Part shown: positions 34,744 through 45,899 of the stretch, one piece after another
Position numbering within the stretch: the first letter of the stretch is position 1
Layout: each line of letters opens with the position of its first letter
Assembly (NCBI GenBank): GCA_000697665.1
Contig: KL197716.1
Span: forward strand, 728,202 to 792,201
Length of the DNA: 64,000 nucleotides
From: Jaapia argillacea MUCL 33604
Lineage: Eukaryota; Basidiomycota; Agaricomycetes; Jaapiales; Jaapiaceae
Direction of reading: 5' to 3'
Position numbers and translations under genes: made by a program
Notes under the pieces: model-generated
What the model was told of the DNA's origin: nothing
The model's input: the letters and a program-made list of their open reading frames with translations, nothing else
The model's database searches: none

Positions 34744-36969
34744 ATGCTCTCCTTCAGTGATGTCCTCGGGGTAGCTCTCCTGCTACACTTGTTGTGGAGG
34801 TTCTGGCTCCAACCAAAGCATTCAAATCCAAATCGCCTTCCTTTACCCCCTGGGCCCAAGCCGCTTCCGTTGATAGGGAATCTCCTGGACATGCCGACAA
34901 GCTTCCTATGGTTGACCTTCGACAAGTGGACCAAGCAATATGGTACCCTTACCACCTCTCTCGTTCCCATTGGTCCTAATATACACATGTACTAGGTGAC
35001 ATTGTGTCTGTCAATGTCTTTGGGAAAACATTCATCATCCTCGGTTCTTCACGAACAACGAACGACCTCTTGGAGAAAAGATCAGCAATCTATTCCGACA
35101 GGGTACGCTTTCCGATGCTTGTGGAACTGTGAGTTCGAATATCCGACGTTGTCTATCCCCCAAATCTCAACCCCCTGCTTATGTATAGGATGGGACTTGA
35201 CTGGAATTTCGCAGCCATGCGGTATGGCGACAACTGGAGGAGGCACAGACGAACTTTTCATCAGCAGTTCAATCAAGGTGCCATCCGCAAGTATCAACCG
35301 ATTCAAACTCGTGAATCTCGGTTACTACTTCAGCGCCTGTTGGGTGCACCTCAGGACTTCTATAGTATTATTCGCCTGTAAGCAACTATTTTCCCTCATA
35401 CGTGTAAGCCCCCGTTATCACAGAAGTAAGCTGACAGACACGTTTCCAGTACGTTCACCGCTACCATTTTAGACGTTATGTACGGCATCAGAGTCAAAGA
35501 CCAGGACGACGATTATGTCAAGACCGCAGAAGACTTCATGGATAGTCTCATCGAGACCGGTGTCCCGGGCGCTTTCTTGGTCGACATTCTCCCAATATGT
35601 AAGTCGTATCTGTTAGGTTCACATGTTACGGCCTCTCCGTACCTGACGTACACCCATGAACTTTAGTGAAATACGTACCTGCGTGGTTCCCCGGAGCGGG
35701 CTTTCAGAAGAAAGCTGAACATTGGAGAGAAGTCGGGAAGCGGTTCTTGAATACCGGGTTCAATGAAGTGAAAGATGCGATGGTAGCTCTATTCCGCTGT
35801 GTGTCATGTGCGTCGATCTGAGCAGTATTTCTTTGCGCTCCTCAGCTCAAAGGAAAATACGTGGCACCGTCTGTGGTTTCGACACAACTGGAGAATCTCC
35901 CTGAAGGTCCGGAGGCGCGCGACATTGAAGAAGTCATCAAGAATACTTCCGCCCTTGGATACGCCGGTGCGTCAAGTCTCCCTTGCTAGTATGTTTTGAA
36001 ACTGATGTCACTGGGTAGCTGGTGCTGATACGGTAAGCTCACGTTATATGGAGAGATTGGTAGTATTTATCTCATTCATCTGCCCCAGACCGTTTCCGCG
36101 ATGGAGCAATTCTTCCTTGCGATGATTCTCTACCCCTCAGTCCAAAAGAAGGCTCAAGAAGAACTCGACAGAGTTGTTGGACGGCTTCGCCTACCTGACT
36201 TTGAGGATCGAGAGAACTTGCCGTATATCAATGCTCTTGTGAAGGAAACTATGAGATGGCAGCCTATTACCCCTCTCGGTACCTCATTGTCATCTCTAAC
36301 TTTCCACTGTGAATTTGACGCGTCCCATCCTTTTTTCGTCAATAGCCGTTGTTCATAGTCCAATCGCTGATGACGTGTATAACGGATATTTCATCCCTAA
36401 AGGATCATTCGTCTTCGGGAATTCTTGGTGCCTTATCTACTCCTATCCCCTTCTCTTGGTTCACCGTTCTCATGAAGCTACCTAGGTCGATTCTCCAGGA
36501 CCCAGTTGCATATCCGGATCCCCAGGAATTCAAACCTGAACGATTCATGAAAGACGGACAACTGAATCCTGATGTGCAGGATCCCGATACGGCTGCTTTC
36601 GGGTTTGGTCGCCGGTGTGTCCGTTGTTGATACAACCCATTGTCGGAGCTGACCCTTTACATTGCTTTGCCTAGAATCTGCCCTGGACGATATTTCAGTG
36701 ACAGTACCCTGTACATATTCATCTGTTCTGTCCTCTCCGCATTCAATATCACCGCTCCTCTGGACGAGAAGGGAGAGCCCATACGGCTGGAAATGAAGAT
36801 GACTTCTGGACTTGTTTCGTGAGTTCTCTCCTCTGTCTTGTCGCGGAGTTGTTCGCTGATAGCCATGGTTGCGGGCTTTAGACATCCGGAAGTTTTCAGG
36901 TGTTCTATCATACCGAGGTCTGCAGAGGCGGAGCTTCTGATCAAGGAGTCTGCAATGGAGGATCAATGA
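34744..36969 (+). CDS. Cytochrome P450 monooxygenase 1
   Basis: Many short introns. The first exons are 34744-34942, 34996-35128, 35189-35377, then from 35450. An N-terminal membrane anchor ([20 protein letters not shown]) precedes the proline hinge [19 protein letters not shown]450 landmarks are the C-helix [14 protein letters not shown] (WxxxR), the I-helix AGADTTVSAME, K-helix KETMRW (ExxR), PERF, and the heme loop [13 protein letters not shown] with the Cys ligand, interrupted by an intron as in the three paralogues. It is of the kind annotated in basidiomycetes as O-methylsterigmatocystin-oxidoreductase-like. The substrate is unknown. No breaks found. It is the most diverged of the four local copies. 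Confidence 0.9.
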
Positions 36970-37229
36970 GCATTTTTCTGGCTGGTTTGTATGGTTTGAG
37001 GTATTATACCCTGTGTTTTCGTAACCCCCCACGATGCTGTAACCCTTGGGTGATTCTCACGGACTGGTATGACCATTCATAAATACTTGGCACACTGATG
37101 CAATATGCCACGACCTTGTCGTAACCTCGATGGGGTTGACGTGATTTAGCTCCCTTCCCAGTTCCCCTGATGATGATGATGGATTCTATGGAGCCGCAAC
37201 AAGACGCGAAATTATAGTTTGGCTGAGCG

Positions 37230-38560
37230 AAGATTTGATATCGTGATCCTCACGCGGAATTGCCCGATGATCAACTCGCAGAGTTTCTTCGCCGCTGCAT
37301 GCGCAAGTATGCAAGCCTGAAGCACCTTCATCATTGGCTTTTCGTGGGATCTAACCGGCCGCTCCAGAGATTGTAAGATGCTGAGTTTATTATTTTAAGG
37401 TCTGCTAAAGGAGACTCAGGAACATCTCTCAATTCTCGCGGAAACACGATACCAAGTATTCGTTTCATCCAGGGTCCAGGACGATGTACCTCCCAAACTC
37501 TGACGTATGATATTCTGCCACCTCTCCCTGGCAGATGGTCGAAATGTCACGTTGGCCTGCTCTTCTTTCGCTTCATCGAACAGCCTTCGCTCTTTGAAGT
37601 CATTGACTTCTTAATGGTGAAAATTACCGTTGCCGCCCGTCAACGACGACAGCCCTCGGAAACCAAGTTGCCTCTTCAAACGCCCCTTTCATCCTCATTG
37701 GATCGCTTACCGTTCATCGCCAGCGACGGAATCGCCCCAGTTGTCAAGAAATGTCAACTTGAGGGTGTCTTTCTACAGGGCGAAGTTATTGAATGGATGG
37801 CGGATGGCGGTTTGGAATTTGTGGCAGAGCTATTCGAGCGTCTCCCTACATTCCCCAATTTGCCTGCACTTTCGTTCACACGGATCAACCTCGACCGGCA
37901 AAACTGCAGTGCATCCCCGAAATGCCTGCGCTTCGCAGTGTGGCACTCCGAGAGTGTCCCATGCCTATGGACTTGATTAATCCGCGACTATTCTCCACCG
38001 AGGAGATTTTCTTTGAGAACGAGCAAAAAGAGTGGTTCCACGCGACCCAGAATAAACGATGGAAAAGATTTAGTTTATCCAAGTTCTGCGACATTAATTG
38101 CCTACGCGCTCTCGAGATAACCCAGCCGATGTTCTCTTGCACGCTTTTCCATCCGGAACACGCTTCAAATCATTGACGACTTTGTCCATCCCATCATCTA
38201 TCACAACACCTAGGTCCTTCCTTCCCCTTCTCGACATGGTCCCCTTGTTGGAGAACCCACAACTGACTCGATATCTCGTGCCTAGGCGTCGTCATCACAT
38301 TCCTCTTTCGCAACCCTCTTCCGCAGTTGAATTCACTTCCCTCCCTCCCTCCGCTGTTCCCCTGCTGAAATCTTTCGGTGGACCTCCGAACTTTGGAGCT
38401 ACACGTTGCCTTCAGATGTGAAGACGATTGGAAGATCCCTCCTGTGGAGGTTCTCACTTTCAAGGGACTGCTACTTCAGCGGTGTCCGGGAATGATGACT
38501 TTGGTGTTCTCAACTCGAAATCTCTCATTCGGCGTCTAACATTGGCCGAGTAAAAGATGG
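37230..38560 (+). pseudogene. Degenerate F-box/LRR-like gene relic
   Basis: Several disconnected + strand frames carry protein-like fragments typical of agaricomycete F-box/LRR genes: HAELPDDQLAEFLRRCMRKY (about 37260), a leucine-rich part with LRSVALRECPMPMDL (about 37930), CLRALEITQPMF (about 38100) and SLTTLSIPSSITTPRSFLPL (about 38170). I could not join them into one open model with plausible introns, and no F-box start is visible. It is probably a decayed gene between P450-1 and P450-2, or pieces of two such genes. Confidence 0.4.
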
Positions 38561-39147
38561 ACGTGGCACGGGGAGCATACCAACGACTCTTTGGGAAGTT
38601 GGTCGTGTGTTGAAAACCCCTAGTACTGTGAATGAGTCAATGACCGCTGTTGACGTTGGAGTCTCCCCACTCCTACCTCTCAGCTATTTGCATCAATTTC
38701 GGATGTCGAGCTAAAATCAGTTGAAGTACCCCATTTATCTTATCCACTGCCTCGTGGGTTAGGGTTTGATCAAATTGATCGGAGCAACGGTGGCCACCCT
38801 CATGTGTGCGATGATTCGCGCTTTGCTACTGCTCACACAACCAAAGGCCGCCAAGCCTATGGATGTTGCCCTGGACAGTGGAGGAATTTTTCGTGGTGTC
38901 CTCTTTTCAGCCTTCGATAATTGATGTGGAAGGTGGCCGTCAGTGATCGACGCTATAAAATCACGATACGTAATGGTCCTCATCACAACAAACTTCGAGA
39001 ACCTACATGCCGACGTCCTGCCCAATCGCTTTTCTTCAGAAGACCACAATTTGCCAATAGGTCCCACCTTCCTCGGGGCCCTGGATTGATATCTGGCTCC
39101 TCATTAAAACGGGAAGCTGCCCGCCGAATCTCTCTGCTTTCTTCACC

Positions 39148-41316
39148 ATGGCGTCCCCCACTACCATCGTTGGGAGTGCACTCGTCGTGTACTTCTCATG
39201 GAAACTGTTGTCGACGCCCAATTCCAATGCGCGAGGCCTCCCTACCCCTCCAGGTCCCAAACCACTCCCCGTCATAGGAAATCTCCTGGACGCACCGAAG
39301 GATTTCTTTTGGTTGACGTATGATAAGTGGACAAAGCAATACGGTATCGTTTGTCTTGTTTATCCTACTCTTGACTTTCTCAATGACGGCCTTGTCGACT
39401 AGGCGATATTGTTTCCATCAACGTGTTTGGGCAAACCATTATCATCTTGGGCTCCTTGCAAGCAACCAATGATCTCTTCGAAAAGCGATCCTCCATCTAC
39501 TCTGACCGGGTTCGCTTGCCTATGATCATGGAGCTGTGAGTTCGTCCATGTTTTCCGTATTGACTTGGCTCACCACATATTGTAACGGTTGTTAGGATGG
39601 GATATGAATGGAACGTCGCCTTAATGCGATACACAAACAGATGGCGGAGACACCGAAGGACCTTCCACCAATACTTCAACCAAAATGCTGTCCACGTGTA
39701 TCAGCCTGTCCAACTGCGGGAAGCTCGAGCCCTCGTCCAAGGGATTCTGGATGACCCAACCGACTTCTATGCTCACCTTAAGCAGTAAGAAACCCATCCT
39801 TTTTGCGTGTGATCGTTGGTTTGCTGACGGGTTCGATAGCACCTTCACCTCGATGAGCATGGATATTACGTACGGCATCCAAATTGACGCGAAGAACGAC
39901 AACTACGAGGAGACAGCAGAGTTGATCCTCGACAGTATCATCCAGACGGCTGTTCCCGGCGGTTACTTGGTCGATCTAATGCCCATCTGTCAGTTATTGA
40001 TCACAAGTACTTAACTGATCGTGGCTAACGTTTCCCTCGTCGATGTTAAGTGAAGTACGTGCCTAGCTGGTTCCCTGGTGCCTCTTTCAAGAGGAAGGCG
40101 GCGAAGTGGAGGGTCTTGGGTGCTCGATTCGTCAACGAGCCTTTCAATGCTGTGAAAGCGGCACTGGTACGAGTTTTCCTGCCTCGATCATTGTCGTATC
40201 TCTAACGAATGATATGTAGAGTCGAGGGGAACATGTGCGGCCTTCGATGGTGTCCTCTCTGCTGCAAAAGCTGCCAGAGGAGCATGACGACGAGGATGAG
40301 GAGATCATCAAGAACACTGCTGGTCTCACATATGCTGGTACGTAGTTTTGGTGGCTTTCATGGTAGTGATTTCCTCACACCTACGACACAGCTGGCGCCG
40401 ATACGGTACGCGATGGACTTTCTTCAACCACCCATGGTGTCGCTGATCCGAATTGTTGTAGACCTTGTCTGCGCTCGAGACGTTCTTCCTTGCCATGGTC
40501 CTTTACCCAGATGTCCAGAAGCGAGCACAAGCAGAACTCGACCGAGTTGTAGGATCCTCTCGTCTTCCCGGCTTTGACGATCGCAAAGATCTTCCCTACC
40601 TGAACGCCATTGTCAAGGAGACAATGAGGTGGCAACCCGTCACACCTCTTGGTATGTTTTCCCCTTCCTTCCCGATACCAAATACCTGACACAACTTTAC
40701 CGTTAGCTGTCGTCCACAGCCCAATCGCCGACGATGTTTACAAAGGTTATTTCATACCCAAAGGCTCTATTATCTTTGGTAATAGCTGGTGAGTGTACCT
40801 GCCTTCGTGTATTTCTCTATTCTCATCACCCTCTTCAGGACGATTCTCCAGGATCCCATTGCTTATCCCAATCCCAAAGAATACAAGCCCGAGCGTTTCT
40901 TGAAGGACGGTCAACTCGATCCCAACGTTCAAGATCCCGATCTAGCTGCATTTGGATTTGGTCGACGGTGAGTCCTGCAGTCAGGCCTTGCAACCCGAAC
41001 CCCACTTACGTTTTCCCGCCCGGAAAGTATCTGTCCTGGAAGGCATTTCAGCAACAGCACCCTATTCATCTTCATCTCGTCAATCCTTTCCGTATTTGAT
41101 ATCACCCCTCCTCTTGATGAGCAGGGAAAGCCGATACAATTATCACCTGAGATGACCACCGGCCTTATTTCGTGAGTAGTCTACCACAAACGTTGCAGCG
41201 CCCCTGCTGACCGAGCGATGAACACTGGAAGGCATCCTTCACCTTTCAAGTGCACCATCAAGCCACGGTCTGTAGAAGCCGTTGGTGTGATAAGAGAGCC
41301 GCTTGTGGAGGAGTAA
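39148..41316 (+). CDS. Cytochrome P450 monooxygenase 2
   Basis: Starts [20 protein letters not shown] (anchor), then [16 protein letters not shown]. Further motifs are [21 protein letters not shown]-helix [18 protein letters not shown]-helix AGADT followed after an intron by [26 protein letters not shown] (ExxR), YKPERF and FGFGRR. The heme segment [15 protein letters not shown] follows an intron whose acceptor is a less typical aaag; reading frame and homology support it. The C-terminus ends EPLVEE at 41316. The protein is clearly closer to copies 3 and 4 than to copy 1. It appears intact. A decayed P450 3' fragment lies directly downstream. Confidence 0.9.
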
Positions 41317-41559
41317 CTTCGTAAATTCTGACGTATATATTACTGTGCACTGTCCGGGTCACTTGTGCAGTTTGCTTCCTCCATCTCCCGTGTCCCATCG
41401 TTCTATTCTGTCGTCCCACTCTTTTCCTTCGTCGTCTAAATATCCAACGATTTTGACTCCGACTCCCGAGTCGATCTGCAGTCCCGTCGCTGACGCGTAA
41501 ACCACCATTATCGATGCAATCTTCGCCTGCTCAGGCTGAAATACTGAGTGATGCTGAAG

Positions 41560-41870
41560 TGTTCCGGCTTCCGACATACTGTAAGTTGGTTGAATCCGCC
41601 ACCACTTACTACTTAGGAACGAACAAAAGCCCGAGGTCCGAGGAGCCTTGGAATTGCCTTGGAAGACGGAGAGCTGAATCCAGTTTCGATACTCAATATG
41701 TTCACACGATCCTTTTTATCCAGAATATGGACTAGTGGACGGGAGAGTCTTATCATCATCGTCTGCTCCATCCTTTCTGCATCTTATTGTTCGTCTGGAC
41801 CTCGACGAGAACAAAAAGCCCATTCTGTTGGCGCCGGAGATCACAACCAGGATTCGTTATCATAATGGAC
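41560..41870 (+). pseudogene. Relic of a P450 3' end
   Basis: Fragments of the conserved P450 C-terminal part are visible in shifting frames: LEDGELNPV (compare LKDGQLDPN in copy 2), CSILSAS, and DLDENKKPILLAPEITT (compare [16 protein letters not shown]). No start, I-helix or heme loop is present. The same relic, further decayed, reappears at 45423-45530 as the left end of the second duplication unit. Confidence 0.7.
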
Positions 41871-42327
41871 CCCTGGTGATACGATAGGCTGTCGTCCACA
41901 CTGCAGTTCCTCGACAGAAGGGGAAGCTCGGAGGGTTTGAGTGTTCTGCATATGACCGCGACTGCCCAAAGGTCTCAGTCGGAAAGGTGAATTGTTGAAC
42001 ATTCCCTAGAGATTCGAATCGCAGCAGGACTGGAACTGGAACTGAAGACTACCCTAATCCTTTCGTGTGTGCTCTTCTTGAATTCTGATGGGTTAGGCTG
42101 CAGCCGGAGTTCCGATCCAGCAAACGATTGAAGGCGATTGAATTGCGTCGTCCGTTAGGGTTTGACAGGCCCAAATCGCAGAACTTGTGAAACCCAATCT
42201 TTACAAAAGGTATGGGATGTTATTGTTCAACTCATTATACGCCGTTCTAACCTTTGCATAAATAGCCCTCCTTGTGACTGCTCGTTTAGAGTGCCAGCTC
42301 GCTATCTTCTCCTTCGCTTTCTTCATC

Positions 42328-44500
42328 ATGGTTTCTCTCATTACCGCCCTCGGGAGTGGACTCGTTGTGTATCTCTCGTGGAAGTTGCTTTCAAAGCCGA
42401 ATCGGAACTCGGGCAGCCTACCTCTTCCTCCGGGACCCAAAGCTCTTCCGTTCATAGGTAACCTACTGGATGTACCCATGGAATCCCTGTGGCTCGCCTA
42501 CGACAGGTGGACGAAGCAATATGGTGCTGTACTTTATCTATGCATCGGTCTTAATTTCGTATTGATATCTTCCATAATGACTAGGTGATATCGTTTCAAT
42601 CAACTTGTTTGGCCAAACCATCATCATCTTGGGTACTTTGGAAGCTACGCAGGACCTCTTGGAAAAGCGATCCTCGATATATGTCGACCGAGTCCGATTG
42701 CCGATGCTTATGGAACTGTGAGTGAACGGCTTCATCTGATGATGCTCGCATAGCTGATCTTATGCGTGATGATTATCAGGATGGAGTTTGATTGGTTATT
42801 TCCATTAATGCGATACTCTAACAAGTGGCGGAAACACCGAAGGGCTTTTCATCAATACTTCAATCAAAATGCCATCTATAAGCACCAGCCAAATCAACTT
42901 GTGGCGGCCCGATCGCTCCTCAGGGGAATTTTGGATGGTACGCGAGGTTTTCACGCTGCTATTCGGCAGTAAGTCCCCTTTACTTACAATGGACCACGCG
43001 GATTGCGTTGCTCACCGACGTCAATAGCACATTCATATCTATGAGCATGGATATGGCGTACGGTATCAAGATTGACGCAAAGAAAGATAATTATGAGGAG
43101 ATGGCGGAGCTGCTCGTCGATGCTATAGAACGAACAGCCGTTCCGGGGGCCTTCTTGGTCGATCTACTCCCCTTCTGTAAGTTTTTCGTCACAGCTGCCG
43201 CACCACACCCTGTTGAACACACCCTTCCCTGATCTCAAGTGAAGTACGTCCCTGCATGGCTCCCTGGTGCTGGATTCAAGACGAAGGCGGAGGAGTGGAG
43301 GCTATTGGGAGCCGACTTCGTCAACAAGCCCTTCAATGCTGTGAAAGAGGCACTGGTGCAGCATCGTCTCTCTCATCGCGTTATCTCGTTGTTCATTCTT
43401 GATCTGTAGCGTCTGGGAGAGCAAGTCCGCCCCTCGATGGTGTCGTCTCTTCTGCAGAAATTGCCAGAAGATCATGATGCCGAGGATGAGGAAACCATCA
43501 AGAATGTTGCGAGCACCGCGTTTGTCGGTCAGTCTTGTTAATTAGCTTCGTTGTAACATGTCGCTCACGGACTTCGTAACAGCCGGAGCAGATACTGTAC
43601 GAGATGAACCCTCGATAGTCATCCATATTGCAGCTCACTTCATTCATATAGACCGTCTCTGCCTTGGAGGTATTTTTCCTCGCCATGGTCCTTTACCCAG
43701 ATGTTCAGAAGCAAGCACAAGCAGAGCTGGACCGAGTTGTAGGCTCATCTCGCCTCCCCGACTTCAACGATCAAAACAACCTACCTTACCTAAACGCCAT
43801 TGTGAAAGAGACGATGAGGTGGCAGCCCATCACACCTCTCGGTGAGTCCCTCAGCGTATTTCTCTCGTGACTAAATCTGAGACCAGTTTGACTACAGCTG
43901 CCGTCCACAGTCCTATCATAGACGATGTATACCAGGGCTACTTCATCCCTAAAGGAGCCATCGTCTTTGGAAACAACTGGTAGATTTACTCCTTTCTGTG
44001 CCATTTTCAACTCTGATACCCTTCCATAGGTCTATACTCCAAGATCCGGTTGCGTATCAGAACCCAAAAGAATACAAGCCTGAGCGATTTCTGAGGGATG
44101 GTCAGCTCGATCCCAAGGTTCAAGATCCTGCTCTAACTGCCTTCGGATTTGGTAGACGGTGAGCAGTCAGGGTACACCAGCTAAACATGACTTACACTCC
44201 ATTCCGATGGTGTAGCATGTGCCCCGGCAGACATTTCAGCAACAGTACCCTCTTCATCTTCGTTTCCTCGGTTCTTGCTGTGTTCGACATCACCCCTCCT
44301 CTTGATGAACAGGGAAAGCCTATCCAGCTCTCACCTGATATGACTTCTGGAATCGTTTCGTGAGTTACCGCTTTATCCTCGATCGCTGACATGGACTAAT
44401 GACCATTGGTGTTTGAAGACATCCTGTCCACTTCAAATGTACTATCAAAACGAGGTCTGAAGAGGCGGCGGTTTTGATTAGAGAGTCCCTAGCAGAGTGA
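42328..44500 (+). CDS. Cytochrome P450 monooxygenase 3
   Basis: Starts MVSLITALGSGLVVYLSWKL, hinge [20 protein letters not shown]. All P450 landmarks can be read across short introns: [43 protein letters not shown] / [47 protein letters not shown] and, after an intron, [15 protein letters not shown] with the heme Cys. It ends IRESLAE at 44500. Very similar to copy 4 throughout, including introns, as expected from the tandem duplication. The reaction is unknown. An AT-rich ataaata element lies at about 42259, some 65 bp upstream of the start. Confidence 0.9.
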
Positions 44501-44926
44501 TGGCATAGAATACCCTTGTTGGGATTTGAGCGGCCATTGATGTTTTGTATGATAGGCTTTTAACTTATACCGAAGGGTCGCACGTTGCGGATGGTTTTGC
44601 TTGTGGTTTTCGTGACCAGGAGACTTCACCACCTTTACTACATCCTCAATGCATATCTACCAGTTTATATCGTCGGGTTTAGCTTTTCTGTCTGGGCTCC
44701 ATCTCAAAATAGACAAAGAATGGCTGCCTGGGCGCTCGGAGGAGATGGACAAGCGTTGCACACATGTTGTCCGTAATGAGAAGGATCGTAAATTTTGGAT
44801 GAGTTTGGTTGCGCTTTTTCGGCAGTGACACAATCAACAATTCACGGACCGCTGCTTTCACTACGGACACACCTGTCGAGCTAAATCGCTTCTCACAATT
44901 TATTCTCTTGTCGCCTCTCGAATTCA

Positions 44927-45468
44927 TGTTGGCAGGTTACACCTTTCCGTCTGGACTCAGTCTACAAGCTGCCTTAGACCTCTCCAAATTGGAAACCCTT
45001 GATCAAACAGAAGAGCGGGGAGAAGAAGAGGAGGAAGGCGAGTCTGGCTATGCAGAGGAAGAAGAGGGTGATATCGATGCGGACGCTGAAGCCGAAGCCA
45101 TTGCACGTCGTCTCAATGAACAGCTCTGGGCGGATATTGCCAAAGCCCAAGCTGATCGCGCTGCCGCGGAATCTGCAGCTCACCCAGCGTCTGCTGTAGT
45201 GGTAGAAGCTGCGTCGTTGGCTCAGGGTAGCGGAAAGACGACCCAGAGCAAAATCGAGGCTGCGATTGTGACCATGAACGCCATTCTGGGATATGGCTCT
45301 CGCGACGCGCTTGTGCGACTCTGTTCAGTACAGTTCGTCCCGAAGGCTCATGTCGAGAGTGCGTTTGATGTCGTCAATGGGTGGGTTTCTTCTGGTACTG
45401 TCGCCAAAGGGGTTGCGAAGCCCGGAGAACCTCAAGTATCATCATTCTCTGGTTCCTCTGGACTCTGA
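44927..45468 (+). pseudogene. Truncated 5' copy of the C2H2 zinc-finger gene
   Basis: The open frame matches the first ~165 residues of the intact gene at 48516 (YTFPSGLSLQAALDLSKLET; ARRLNEQLWADIAKAQADRA) up to GVAKP. It then continues as about 13 unrelated residues from the P450 relic and stops. All three zinc fingers are missing. The reading frame has stayed open despite a 3 nt length difference to the intact copy, so a short acidic protein could still be made. It is best regarded as a by-product of the duplication. Confidence 0.8.
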
Positions 45469-45530
45469 CGAGACAAAAGGCCCATTCTGTTGGCATCGGA
45501 GATGACAACTGGAATTTGTTATTATGATGG
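45423..45530 (+). pseudogene. Second copy of the P450 3' relic at the duplication junction
   Basis: The sequence ctctggactctgacgagac and ggcccattctgttggc correspond to 41790-41850 of the relic downstream of P450-2. It is fused directly to the truncated zinc-finger frame. Confidence 0.65.
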
Positions 45531-45899
45531 ACCCAGTTGCTCGACTCAGACAGAAGGGGAGAAATGTCTTAGTTTGAGAGGTGCATTGTTGAATATTCCC
45601 TCGAGATTCCAAATACAGCAGGACTGGAACAGTGGATTGAGACCGCCCTGATCTTTGCGTGCGCTCTTAAATTCTGATGGGTTAGTCTGGAGTTCTGATC
45701 CAGCAAGCGATTGAGTTGCGATACCCTTTCGGGTTTCACGGACCACATCGCAGAACCCGTGAAACCCAAAACTTGCAAAAGGCACGGTATGTTATTGTTC
45801 ACGTCGTGGTATGCGCGCTCACCTTTCGTTAAATAGCCCGACTTCTGACCTCACGTTTAGAATACCAGCTACCCATCGACCCCCTTCGATTTCTTCATC

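Noticed and set aside
44585-44776. Small + strand open frame between P450-3 and the zinc-finger fragment
   Set aside because: It lies in the duplicated spacer and is not preserved as the same frame in the second unit.
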